Assembly (NCBI GenBank): GCA_030374735.1
Contig: JASCIV010000647.1
Span: forward strand, 1 to 15,184
Direction: 5' to 3'
DNA length: 15,184 nt
Source of the DNA: Gracilaria caudata
Taxonomy: Eukaryota; Rhodophyta; Florideophyceae; Gracilariales; Gracilariaceae
In this document: piece by piece, positions 7,049-15,184 of the stretch
Numbering within the stretch: the stretch's first letter is position 1
Layout of the letters: the number at the start of each line of letters is the position of its first letter
Notes under the pieces: model-generated
Database searches by the model: none
What the model was told of the DNA's origin: nothing
What the model saw: the letters and a program-made list of their open reading frames with translations, nothing else
Made by a program: the position numbers and the translations under genes

Positions 7049-8608
7049 ATGCATCGCTCCGCCTTCATCGTTATTGTTTTCTCTTTCTATCTGTCACTGT
7101 ACATTTCAGTCTCCGAGGGCATCAATTTCAGATTAATCAGCAAATCCAAAAAATGGCAGAAGAGGCCTTCCAAGAAAGGAATCACTCCGCTTAGCAGCGA
7201 GGCCAAGGAAGCATATTCAAAGATTCAGCTCCCCAAAAATGTCACTTTCTCACATCGCCAGGGTCTGAACTTTGATTATTGTGAAACGGACTTCGACTGC
7301 CTGGGTGACAGATACTGTTACGGGTATAATGCCGCCGGTGCCCTGGGATACTGCGACTCCACTTTCAACAGTGGCTGCAGCTGCCTCCCCACGTCATCTG
7401 CGTTGTGCCAATATGACAGCGATTGCAGTGAAGGGGAACATTGCAGCACGAATGTTTTACCCAGCACGTACTTCTGTGTGAGTGACACTTTTCTGGGTCC
7501 AGTTGATGATGGCCTGCCGAAGCCCGGCTCTCAAGGATTAGCCCTGGGCTACTGCATGTACAATTCAGATTGCCAGTCGCCACTTTATTGCTATATGCTC
7601 GACTATGAGGGATACTACGAGAGTTGTGACCCTTCGGCAGGAAAGGAGTGCTTCTGTGATTACGATTTCACCGCACCAGTCGACAACGGGGAATGCAAAT
7701 CCGATTCTGATTGTAAAACTGGTGAAATATGCCCCAGTTACTCTTTCGACTATGACTGGTGCGTTTCGACTACAGCCTACCAAGGCTTCAACTTCGATTT
7801 CTGCTACTCATCTTCAGAATGCCGAGAACCTCGAAGTTGTTATATGGTGCTTTCAGACGGAAGCATGTTCGACTGCTCTCCTGGCGACGATTCTTGTGTC
7901 TGTATGAAAGACGATACCTATGATATGCTTTGCTCTGATCTCTACGACTGCGCGTTTTGGGCTGAGTCGTGCTATTATGATGAAACGTCTGGTTACAGCT
8001 TTTGCGTGTCTGACGCGCAACTTTCACTGCTTAGAGCTAAGAAATTCTCGAAGGTCATCAAAGCAAATATGCACGGTCATGAGTCGCCTGAAGTGACCTA
8101 TGAAGAGGTCGGTTCTGGACTTGTACCTACCAGTGATGATGAAATGCAGATGGCACCAGTCATATCAAGCCCAATTCCTAGCACTTCTCCAAATGCTTCT
8201 TCTGATGCTTCTCCAGATACCTCTCCAGTTGCCTTCCCGGATGGTTCTCCTGTTTCTTCTTCGAAGTCTTCAACGGTATGTATTGCTGTGCACTCGCTTG
8301 GTCATCTCCAGCCACACGAACTCATGTACGAAACGCACCAAATTGCTCGTGTTTTGTGTGATAATACCAACAGCTGCGCTACGCCCGGGCATATTGTTAA
8401 ATACCAGGGCACTCCGATGATGATGAAGAACTACTGCGAAATGGTGGCATGCAAATCTGATATTATGAAGGTGAACAGTCCTCGCTACCAACGCGGAATG
8501 CAGGTGCCATCGATGACTAAGGACTTGGTGTTCACGGCTTTTGCAGCGAGATATGAGACGAAGGCTGAGGAGAGGGTGCTCGCTACAGCCATTCGTCTGG
8601 GTCTCTGA
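7049..8608 (+). CDS. Secreted modular cysteine-rich protein, three ten-Cys repeats
   Basis: This is an intron-free 519-aa protein of unknown function, predicted to be secreted. The N-terminus has a signal peptide (about residues 1-23: HR, then a hydrophobic run, then VSEG), followed by a basic stretch (SKSKKWQKRPSKK). Three tandem modules follow at about 71-150, 163-243 and 246-325. Each has exactly ten cysteines with the pattern C-x5-C-x5-C-x11-C-x6/7-C-x-C-x7-12-C-x5-C-x5/6-C-x9/10-C, including SDC-type and GxxC-type signatures (for example DSDCSEGEHC). These resemble generic disulphide-rich extracellular modules. A Ser/Pro/Asp/Ala linker (about 370-408) with repeated SP pairs looks O-glycosylatable. 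A distinct C-terminal domain (about 410-519) has five more cysteines. NVT at 64 and NAS at 382 are possible N-glycosylation sites. The role is unknown; extracellular matrix, adhesion or defence is only inferred. Confidence 0.85.
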   Translation: MHRSAFIVIVFSFYLSLYISVSEGINFRLISKSKKWQKRPSKKGITPLSSEAKEAYSKIQLPKNVTFSHRQGLNFDYCETDFDCLGDRYCYGYNAAGALGYCDSTFNSGCSCLPTSSALCQYDSDCSEGEHCSTNVLPSTYFCVSDTFLGPVDDGLPKPGSQGLALGYCMYNSDCQSPLYCYMLDYEGYYESCDPSAGKECFCDYDFTAPVDNGECKSDSDCKTGEICPSYSFDYDWCVSTTAYQGFNFDFCYSSSECREPRSCYMVLSDGSMFDCSPGDDSCVCMKDDTYDMLCSDLYDCAFWAESCYYDETSGYSFCVSDAQLSLLRAKKFSKVIKANMHGHESPEVTYEEVGSGLVPTSDDEMQMAPVISSPIPSTSPNASSDASPDTSPVAFPDGSPVSSSKSSTVCIAVHSLGHLQPHELMYETHQIARVLCDNTNSCATPGHIVKYQGTPMMMKNYCEMVACKSDIMKVNSPRYQRGMQVPSMTKDLVFTAFAARYETKAEERVLATAIRLGL

Positions 8609-9097
8609 ATGGCGAACTTGTTAAATGTCTGTAGTCAGTTAGTTTGACCACCTCTGAACTCATATCAACAATTCGATACACGTAGAAGATTTCATTTATT
8701 AAAGGCTTAACGTCATAAAAAGGAAAAGACATAATGTTATGATGTGCGTCGACGTTGAGTCCGCTTCTTCGCCATCGTGTTTCCAGAATGGTGCGATCAG
8801 GTGAACTTACACCAGCCTTGAACGTTGAATACCCTTGTACCCTTATTCGACAGGCTTCTTACGAAGAATCATCAATTAATTTATTATTTGTTCAACACTA
8901 TTAGCATGAAGTGTGCTTCCCTTTCCAGGGAGTGGAAGAATCACCAGAAGCTCTCTGGCGCGCCGCACGAACAAATGGTTGCTCAAAGGTGCCCACCAAG
9001 AAACGCGCCGGATGAGGCTTTGTTTTCCATGCTCAGCATAGGTGGTCGTGTGACCAGCGCAGGCAGCAACATACCTCCGTGCGTATGGACGTGGTCG

Positions 9098-9115
9098 ACG
9101 TACTACATAGTACGT
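9098..9115. repeat. Perfect 18-bp inverted repeat (8-bp arms, CA spacer)
   Basis: ACGTACTA, CA and TAGTACGT form a perfect inverted repeat in a G+C-rich part of the intergenic region. It could be a dimeric regulator site or chance. No promoter element lies next to it. Confidence 0.4.
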
Positions 9116-9336
9116 GGTGTAGATACTATCTAGCGCTCGACGAAGCGACGCGGCACGGCCACGCGCGAATCTTATGCTGCGCGACTTGCTGACAATGCGC
9201 CCCATGTTCGGAGTACGCAGCCCGCACGCGGGGCGCGAAGAGTACAAAGGTAGCACGCGGATCGCGAGGAGCACGTGGAGCGTGCACATGGGAGCGAGCG
9301 CGCTCCTGCTGGTCGGCGGGCTCTCCCTAGGGTAAT

Positions 9337-9353
9337 ATACCCTTCGTACGTGT
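9337..9353 (+). repeat. 17-bp direct repeat, copy 1 (ATACCCTTCGTACGTGT)
   Basis: This differs from the copy at 9427-9443 by a single base (C versus T) and lies exactly 90 bp from it. The related word TACCCTTGTAC occurs at 8830 and 9730. Confidence 0.5.
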
Positions 9354-9426
9354 ACCGGCGTAGTACCTTCGTCGATGAGACAAAGGAGCAGTAGACGGAC
9401 ATGGCCGTGGTCATCCTTGTAGAACG

Positions 9427-9443
9427 ATACCCTTCGTATGTGT
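9427..9443 (+). repeat. 17-bp direct repeat, copy 2 (ATACCCTTCGTATGTGT)
   Basis: This is the second copy of the 9337-9353 repeat with one substitution. The 90-bp spacing could reflect an old duplication, but the intervening sequence shows no other obvious repetition. Confidence 0.5.
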
Positions 9444-10863
9444 CAACGCAATTCAGCTTCTTTCTAGTGTATGCCACATGTGACAACGTCATGTCTTGTC
9501 AGTTTGCGTTGCTAGCGGCCATGTGTCCATGTGGAGAGAAGTTAAGGTGTAAGCTCGACGAATTCATAGATGAACGAACGGCATTGTTTTTGACGAAAGT
9601 GCCGTTCCTCCAATCACGTGTTGAGTTCAAGGCCAAATTTTAATTGTCATTTCTACAGTAAACTGTTCAAAGGGTGGCATTGTCGACAGCGTCGATCACA
9701 AAACTCCTACGTTGCCAAATAAGAAGCCCTACCCTTGTACGAGTAAGTCGTTACAGGTAGCGTTAACTTACCTCAAAAGGACCAAGAGCACATCGTGGCA
9801 GCCAAAAAAAGAAAACGCCATGGAATGATTCATCGTCAACAGTGCCCACAATTTCCATGTGCAGTAGCTACGAAAGGTACTGGTACCTTTGGCAAGCGTT
9901 AGCATTTTGGTTACGTACTGTTACACATAAAAGAGTCACCCGAGATGATGAGCCCCAACTGTATTTTGTCTTCACCATATTGCCGTCAACACTTCTCAAC
10001 AAGCCACAGTCGCATGGTTGCCACCCAAGGCGCTGCAGTAAAGCTGCATGCCTACGTAATGTTCCCGATCTGTACTCGCATGCACAGACCGCTCATGTTG
10101 TGTACACAGCAGCAAAAATACACTCATTTCTTCGTGCCAGTTTAGCACTTGAGTCAAGTGCAGCCTCCCTGGAAGCATATCAGCTCGTGTTCATTCAGAA
10201 AAGCCAACCTTGCCCAGACTCTCGTCACTTCTGGGAACCTTAACTTTGACAATACCCACACGTGCTAAAACGCATTCCTTGTTGTCGTCAATGACACACA
10301 TCAACAACCCTTCGACGGCCAACAAGCTGTTGACGTGTTTCTCCAACCACCAACAGTGCCGCAAGCACGCTTATTGTTGCCACTGAAATCTAATGGATCC
10401 CTACGAAGAACATAGATATCCACGATTCCAAAGTTCATAGAACACCACCATTATAATTGAGATGTTGCTTCCATAACCATGTGTTTGACTCGTTGGAAAG
10501 TACAACGCAAACGCAATAATTGGCGATGAAAATGAATTGTCGCAGCTTTATGGAGAATGGAGCGAGCGTTTCCGGCCATCACCATACAGGTCGTTTGAAA
10601 TGAGCGGTTCGCAAATGTACTTGAGTAACCTGCTGCTGTGAGATAATAAGACCCCTACTCGTTCTTGTTGATATCAGCTTTGATAATGGTGAGCATGTGA
10701 GTTGGACTTCTTGAAATCTGGCTTTCGTATTGTTTTGCGGAACCTGTACAGTCGTACCCTGAGAAATGCTATTGTTGCCACCTCTACACCATTGCAACAC
10801 TTTCGTGGCGTTGCAAGTTTGTAGATCATCAATTCCGCAGCGAAAGCTGCCTGGATAGATCAC

Positions 10864-10871
10864 TATAAAAG
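10864..10871 (+). promoter_or_regulatory. TATA box of the peroxidase gene (TATAAAAG)
   Basis: TATAAAAG lies 110 bp before the ATG at 10974, a spacing much like that of the cysteine-rich gene. It predicts transcription starting near 10890-10895. An out-of-frame ATG at 10889 sits at or just before that point, so it may not be in the mRNA. Confidence 0.6.
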
Positions 10872-10973
10872 GTGATCACCTCGCCCTCATGATCTTCTTC
10901 TGCTTCTCCTCCACTCAACAACACCCTCAACGTAAACACAATCAGTGTTTGGATATCCTTGATTTTTCCCATC

Positions 10974-12659
10974 ATGGTCCAGTTTTCCACCATCGCCGCC
11001 ATCTTTGGGGCTGCTCTTGTGACGCTTGTCACAGCTCAGCAGGCGAAGCCAATTGGCACAGGTGCAGAACTTCTCAAGCCACTACCACCGGCTAAGGATT
11101 CGCCGATACTCGGAATATCAGAAGAGTGTGCCCAAGCTCGAGTTCGAACCCTCTCTGGTAGATGTACTTCTGCAATTGATCCTACTCTCGGAGAAGCTCG
11201 TCGTGCACAATTCAGTTACTTCGACGTCAATTCTGTCAATCTCGCAGATGAAGGTCTCGAAAGCCCGCGACTGATCTCTAACATTGTGAGCGATCAAGAA
11301 GTTGATACTTCGAACTCCCAGGGTCTCAACGAAGTGTTCACTTTCTTCGGACAGTTCATCGATCATGACTTCGCCCTTACGCCGCTTTCTGAAGATCCAA
11401 ACGACGAGCTTGAGATTGAGGTACCTGCCAACGATCCTGATCTTCCTCAAAAGCCGCTGGAATTCACTCGTTCCGAGCGTGCACCAATTTTTGAAGGCTC
11501 TTCTGTGGAACGCCCCATCACAGTGCTTTCTTCTGCTCTGGACCTTTCTACCGTGTATGGTGTTGATGAACGGCGTAACACTTTCCTTCGAGTTGCCAAT
11601 TCATGCCGCCTTAAGACATCTAATGGAAATCTCCTTCCGTTCAACACCGGTAACTTTGTCAACTCTCCAAACACTTCGCCAGCGTTCTTCATTGGCGGCG
11701 ATACGCGAGTCAGTGAGACGCCAATGCTCACTGTGATGCATACCATCTGGGTCCGCGAACACAATCGTCTTTGCGATATTATCGAAGATGCATTCCCAGG
11801 CTTTACTCCGGAGCAGCAGCATGAGGCGGCCCGCGCGATCAACATCGCCCAGTACCAGAAGATCGTCTATGATGAGTGGCTCCCAGCTATCCTTGGCTCT
11901 CCTCTGCCTGCTTATGCTGGATATAACCCACAAGTGGACCCGACCATCAGCCTTGAATTTACTACAGCCGCGTTCCGTCTCGGCCATACCCTTGTTGGCA
12001 CCGATGTGACCAGAATCGACAGTAGCGGTCAACCTCTCCCGCCTGTGCCGGCTGAACAGATGTTCTTCATCCCGAGCGCGCAGTTTTCTTCATCGGATCT
12101 TGAGGACTTCGTTCGAGGCGCAACTTCTACTCGTGCTCAAGAATTTGATGCGAAGGCAGTCGATATTCTTAGGAATTTCTTGTTTGAGAACGTTCCAGAA
12201 GAAGAGGGCATTGATTTGATCGCACTCAACCTGCAGCGCTCCCGCGATCACAACGTTGCGAAATATAATCGGCTGAGAGAATTCTTCACTGGATCACGTG
12301 CCAACTCTTTCGCAGATATCTCTAGCGACCCCTCTGTAGCAGCGAAGTTGGAAGAAGCATATGAGGATGTGGACCTTGTAGAAGCGTGGATCGGATTGAT
12401 GGCTGAAGATAAGGCCCCCAGATCTGGAGTGGGCCGCACTCTAGGAGCATTTTTGAGAACGGAATTCGGCCGTCTGCGTGATGGAGATCAATTCTTCTTC
12501 CTTCTCCGGAATCAGATTCCAGCTATTGTACTAGATACTCTCCCTGAAGTCAGAAATGACATCTTCGCTCGAAGGACTTTGTTCAATCGTATTCTTCTCA
12601 GGAATACCAACATTGGCAGCCGCTTCCTCAGCCGTGGTCGCAATGCTTTTCTTGTCTAA
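10974..12659 (+). CDS. Secreted animal-type haem peroxidase (peroxinectin/myeloperoxidase superfamily)
   Basis: This intron-free 561-aa enzyme should use H2O2 to oxidise halides or phenolic/organic substrates outside the cell. The first ATG is 10974; the frame upstream contains only a TTG. A signal peptide occupies about residues 1-21 (hydrophobic, ending LVTA before QQ). Family hallmarks are intact: an N-terminal RTLSGRC block (about 58-64); GQFIDHD with Q127, D130 (haem ester position), distal H131 and D132 (calcium position); and a calcium loop LDLSTVYG (D190, S192). Next come RVSETP with catalytic R245 and haem-linking E248, HTIWVREHNRL (256-266), proximal H338 in FRLGHTLV, and RSRDHNVAKYN with N432. 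The residue matching the sulphonium-forming Met of myeloperoxidase (M243) is Thr249, as in most other family members. There are no Ig, LRR or dual-oxidase domains, so it is a stand-alone catalytic domain. Substrate preference cannot be read from the sequence. Confidence 0.95.
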   Translation: MVQFSTIAAIFGAALVTLVTAQQAKPIGTGAELLKPLPPAKDSPILGISEECAQARVRTLSGRCTSAIDPTLGEARRAQFSYFDVNSVNLADEGLESPRLISNIVSDQEVDTSNSQGLNEVFTFFGQFIDHDFALTPLSEDPNDELEIEVPANDPDLPQKPLEFTRSERAPIFEGSSVERPITVLSSALDLSTVYGVDERRNTFLRVANSCRLKTSNGNLLPFNTGNFVNSPNTSPAFFIGGDTRVSETPMLTVMHTIWVREHNRLCDIIEDAFPGFTPEQQHEAARAINIAQYQKIVYDEWLPAILGSPLPAYAGYNPQVDPTISLEFTTAAFRLGHTLVGTDVTRIDSSGQPLPPVPAEQMFFIPSAQFSSSDLEDFVRGATSTRAQEFDAKAVDILRNFLFENVPEEEGIDLIALNLQRSRDHNVAKYNRLREFFTGSRANSFADISSDPSVAAKLEEAYEDVDLVEAWIGLMAEDKAPRSGVGRTLGAFLRTEFGRLRDGDQFFFLLRNQIPAIVLDTLPEVRNDIFARRTLFNRILLRNTNIGSRFLSRGRNAFLV

Positions 12660-13506
12660 AATGAACTAATTATCGGAGCATTGCATGTTCTTTATACGTT
12701 ACTTTCCATCATGTGGTAAATTTTGAGCCAACTTTCACCACGCGAATGGTCAAAGTTCGGACTTCATTTTTTGAAGCGGACCAGGAATGAAACAAATGTT
12801 GTTCTGGTGTTCGAAAGGATTTTACTATCCAAAAGCTTCCAGTGTGGCTTTTAGAGTAAGATCCAAACCACGCAATCGACCTGAAAAAAATATCTTTAAA
12901 TCCGAGCAAGCAACGGGGCAACTCTGGCGCTCTGCCCAGTTCCCAGTACTAGTTCCAAACTCTTTATAGAACACCAATTCACTTGGGACCATGTCCTTCC
13001 ACATCTAGTTCCCGTTCCGTTACCTTACTCTGGGAGAAAGAGGTTAAAACACCATTACTGCACACACCTTTCATCTGAATTGTTTCGCATTTGACGTGTA
13101 TCACCTCTGCACAACTTCTTCGGGAGATTGCCTGCAAAGCGTTCCTCTCTATTCTCGGAGATGATTCGTTCAAGATCCTTACAAGAGAAACTGAACAACA
13201 TTTAAGCAGTCGATTGGTATCATTAAACCATCTCCAACAAAGCTTCTAATCAAAGATCTGGATCAAATGCGTTGCAATAGACTTTCCTTCTCATCCCCAA
13301 CGGGAGATATATCAAGATATTAGAATAGATTAAGTACAATGCGCAATGAAACGAACCCTTGTATTCATCTCAAATCAAATCAAACAGAATCAAAAATAGA
13401 ATTCTTGCTAATACCTTCATTTCGCGAAAAAAACGCAGCAACCTACAGTCTGAGGAACAAAAACACCTCAATCTCTTTCCTCAGTCTGCGTTGATCCTCG
13501 CCAATC
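12660..13506. other. Intergenic region downstream of the peroxidase
   Basis: Only short chance frames are present. There is an A/T-rich ATCAA microsatellite-like run around 13370-13400. A potential hairpin with 8-bp arms CTGAGGAA (13450-13457) and TTCCTCAG (13477-13484) lies just before a doubtful ORF at 13507. No RNA gene or transposon terminus was recognised. Confidence 0.4.
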
Positions 13507-13740
13507 ATGGACCTCGGAGAGAACTGGACCCGTAAGAGCGATCTGTTATGGAGCGCTCAAAAGCTCTATGCCTTCACAGACCAAATTGTAGAGGGGACAT
13601 CGTCAGCAACTCCAGTGAACTCCCTAACGTCGGTGTTGCACTCTGGGTCAGTTCAACAATTCGTGAGAAAGGTCACAAAGCTTTTGTCGCATAAAACTGC
13701 TCCAAGTCAGATGACAACAGCCTGCGTATTGTCACAGTGA
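13507..13740 (+). CDS. Possible small hypothetical protein (77 aa), doubtful
   Basis: An ATG in a reasonable context (CAATCATGG) opens 77 codons to TGA at 13738-13740. The predicted product is soluble, mildly basic and Ser/Thr-rich, with no signal peptide, membrane segment or recognised motif. No TATA box is obvious in the preceding 100 bp. The stop codon lies inside a 19-bp palindrome. The length is within what chance gives in this window. Confidence 0.2.
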   Translation: MDLGENWTRKSDLLWSAQKLYAFTDQIVEGTSSATPVNSLTSVLHSGSVQQFVRKVTKLLSHKTAPSQMTTACVLSQ

Positions 13741-13745
13741 CAATA
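13727..13745. repeat. 19-bp palindrome (9-bp arms around one A)
   Basis: TATTGTCAC, A and GTGACAATA form a perfect inverted repeat spanning the stop codon of the 77-codon frame. It contains paired TGTCA/TGACA half-sites typical of dimeric DNA-binding proteins. The function is unknown. Confidence 0.5.
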
Positions 13746-14417
13746 TCACTGCAACACACTTGGGGCCTCTAGAAAAGAAATAGAGAGCAACACATTTATG
13801 AGAACATCTGGGTAGCGAAACAGTTGCTTTTTACGATACTCTACCTGACATTATTACAAATTGTATTACTAATAATAATTAAATTATAATTCCGAAAACA
13901 CATATATTTCATCCATTTTCATTCAGTCGTGTGAACACCATTTAGGAGAACGAAAAACGGTGCGGGTCGTGACAACCCAACCGCTCGAGAGTACCAGCCT
14001 AGGAAGGCAAAACAAACCGATATATATATAATCAGTGGTTTGTTAAGAAAACAAAACAAAAAAGAACAGGTCTATGACCAAGGAACCGAATGTAGATAGA
14101 AAACAACAAGACGAAGGGAACGATAAAAAGTAGAAAACAAAAAACAAACATGCACCACTAGCAACGATCGGTAGCACAACCACACCAACAGCAATGAACA
14201 CTCCAATACAAAATATATAACAAATGATATAATGGAACAGTTTAAAAAGATTAAAGATTTAGGTCTAGTTATAAGCTGTAATCCAAAGGAGAAGAGCTGA
14301 ACAACAGCCCACACGCACAATCAACTTCTAGATCTAATGCACGGCTGCAGTTAGAGGCCAGACTACAAGGTCCGAAGAACGAGAGTGAAAGGAGAACAAA
14401 GAGTAACAGAATAGATG
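13746..14417. other. A-rich, T-poor non-coding stretch, possibly retroelement debris
   Basis: The plus strand is strongly A-rich and T-poor from about 14040 to 14230, so the minus strand is T-rich. A short inverted repeat (AACAAACC at 14011-14018 with GGTTTGTT at 14037-14044) brackets a TA-repeat. If the LTR-like head at 14752-14418 is real, this is its downstream U5 or internal part. No primer-binding site or coding sequence was found. The short open frames here shift between frames and carry stops. Confidence 0.35.
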
Positions 14418-14752
14418 ATGACGAGGAGTCAAAGAAATTTTATAAACGGTGTGGAAGATGCTGAGACGAAACAGGGCCAGAACGTAGATCTGGAGCCGAA
14501 TGTGGAACAATCGCATTTCCGGCATCTGGAGGGTGATCCTACTCATAAGATGGTGAGTACCTCTGAAGGTGACATGGAGATGGTATGAGTATTCCCCAAT
14601 TTTGGGTTGAATTTTGGCGGCTTTTTGTGAGGACCTTTGTGGGTGGATTTGGTATTATGACCTGTTGGCAGGTGGTACTCGGTGTACTGTTGGACATCTG
14701 GCAGAAGATATTTTGGCAACACCCTCGAGGGTTGGTACCTGGCACCCTGACA
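14418..14752 (-). repeat. LTR-like retrotransposon head on the minus strand
   Basis: Read from 14752 leftward, the sequence starts TGTCAGGGTG. It has CATACCATCT at 14587-14578, a TATA box (TTTATAAA) around 14438-14446 and CCTCGTCAT at 14426-14418. These landmarks occur in the same order as at 1-281. Just past the TATA the minus strand becomes pyrimidine-rich, as in many LTR R/U5 regions. The five bases outside the TG end, read on the minus strand, are CTTAG, a possible target duplication. I found no matching copy, so the far end is undefined. Confidence 0.4.
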
Positions 14753-15184
14753 CTAAGTTCGTCACGTGTATAGACCTCAGGAGGTGTGCATCATATTAGA
14801 TAATATTATTAGAATAATATTGAGTAGAACGAGCTTAGATGAGCGCGACCTGACCGTCGCGAGCACTAAGTAAACTCAACTGAGTCGCGTTCTCTTTCAA
14901 GAGTTCCGGGTTAAGGTCGCCACTGCCTACGTCGGTTCACAACTCTTTTAGGAGGGTAACCACGACTTGTTTCGGTACGTCCACCCCTCAGAGTTCATCA
15001 GGAGATTCCTGCATTATTTCTGTGGTTGTAGACATCTGTATTTTCACCTGGTTTAGGTTCGGACTCCGCCCCTGTATAGGGTTATTCTACAGCACTTTTA
15101 TTGTGCGTCGCTCCGCCTTCGGACCTGTTCCCGCCGGTTGGCACGGTCCGTGGCTCCGCTCCGGTTGTTGTCTCTCCGGACTCT
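14753..15184. other. Unassigned right edge
   Basis: No gene or recognisable element end is visible. The first 70 bp contain a perfect inverted repeat, AATATTATT-AG-AATAATATT, at 14802-14821. The last 120 bp are G+C-rich with repeated CTCCG words. It could be the internal part of an element running off the window, but no coding frame longer than about 60 codons supports that. Confidence 0.35.

Larger units (their letters stand above)
8609..10863. other. Long intergenic region without a convincing gene
   Basis: About 2.25 kb separates the two host genes. The longest frames (for example 133 codons at 9842-10243 and 137 on the minus strand at 8876-9289) lack domains, signal peptides or family resemblance. 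The segment around 9050-9330 is noticeably richer in G+C and in ACGTAC-type words than its surroundings. Short repeats within the region are listed separately. No AATAAA signal is visible directly after the stop at 8608. Confidence 0.45.

Noticed and set aside
8876..9289. 137-codon minus-strand frame
   Set aside because: Arg-rich translation of a G+C-rich segment with no recognisable family. Long open frames are expected by chance in such composition.
9842..10243. 133-codon ATG frame in the intergenic region
   Set aside because: The composition looks like chance translation: no motif, no signal peptide, no promoter.
10959..10973. Upstream extension of the peroxidase start
   Set aside because: The extension begins at TTG. 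The first ATG, at 10974, gives a clean signal peptide.
10889..11095. 68-codon frame overlapping the peroxidase start
   Set aside because: It is out of frame with the peroxidase, has no domain, and its ATG is at or before the transcription start predicted from the TATA box.
14232..14588. Hydrophilic gag-like open frames on the plus strand
   Set aside because: The apparent coding stretch jumps between two frames (14232-14300, 14282-14464, 14415-14588) with stops in each. It is better explained as the antisense of a pyrimidine-rich LTR segment.
1..14752. A single 14.7-kb element bounded by TGTCAGGGTG/CACCCTGACA inverted repeats
   Set aside because: The similarity continues inside both ends as separate LTR-like landmarks, and there is no shared enzyme or cargo logic. 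Two opposed LTRs explain it better.

Overview
The window looks like nuclear DNA from a eukaryote. It has intron-free protein genes preceded by TATA boxes, secreted proteins with cleavable signal peptides, eukaryotic cut-and-paste DNA transposons, long non-coding gaps and no operon-like packing. A secreted animal-type haem peroxidase, a secreted cysteine-rich protein, intronless genes and hAT/pogo debris would fit a florideophyte red alga. That assignment is an inference; an oomycete or another protist is not excluded by what can be read here.

Layout. Bases 1-281 look like the head of an LTR. Bases 722-6107 hold a nested transposon insertion. A 2524-bp hAT element (937-3460, transposase on the minus strand, broken by one in-frame TAG) sits between 8-bp target-site copies. 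A 2534-bp pogo/Fot-like Tc1-mariner element (3463-5996, transposase on the minus strand, broken by a 1-base frameshift) later landed on the TA dinucleotide inside the right-hand hAT target-site copy. Removing both elements on paper leaves a 105-codon open frame across the empty site, so the hAT may have interrupted a small host gene.

Two well-supported host genes follow on the plus strand. The first (7049-8608) encodes a 519-aa secreted protein with three tandem ten-cysteine modules, a Ser/Pro/Asp linker and an unrecognised C-terminal domain. The second (10974-12659) encodes a 561-aa secreted haem peroxidase of the animal (myeloperoxidase/peroxinectin) superfamily with its catalytic residues intact. 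Each has a TATA box about 100 bp before its ATG. They are separated by about 2.3 kb of apparently non-coding DNA containing short repeats and perfect palindromes.

The last 2.5 kb is gene-poor. It holds one doubtful 77-aa ORF, a 19-bp palindrome, and on the minus strand a second LTR-like head (14418-14752). That head shares three collinear 9-10-mers and a TATA box with bases 1-281. Both host gene products are predicted to be exported, so a role in the cell wall, extracellular matrix or defence is plausible, but nothing in the sequence links the two functionally.
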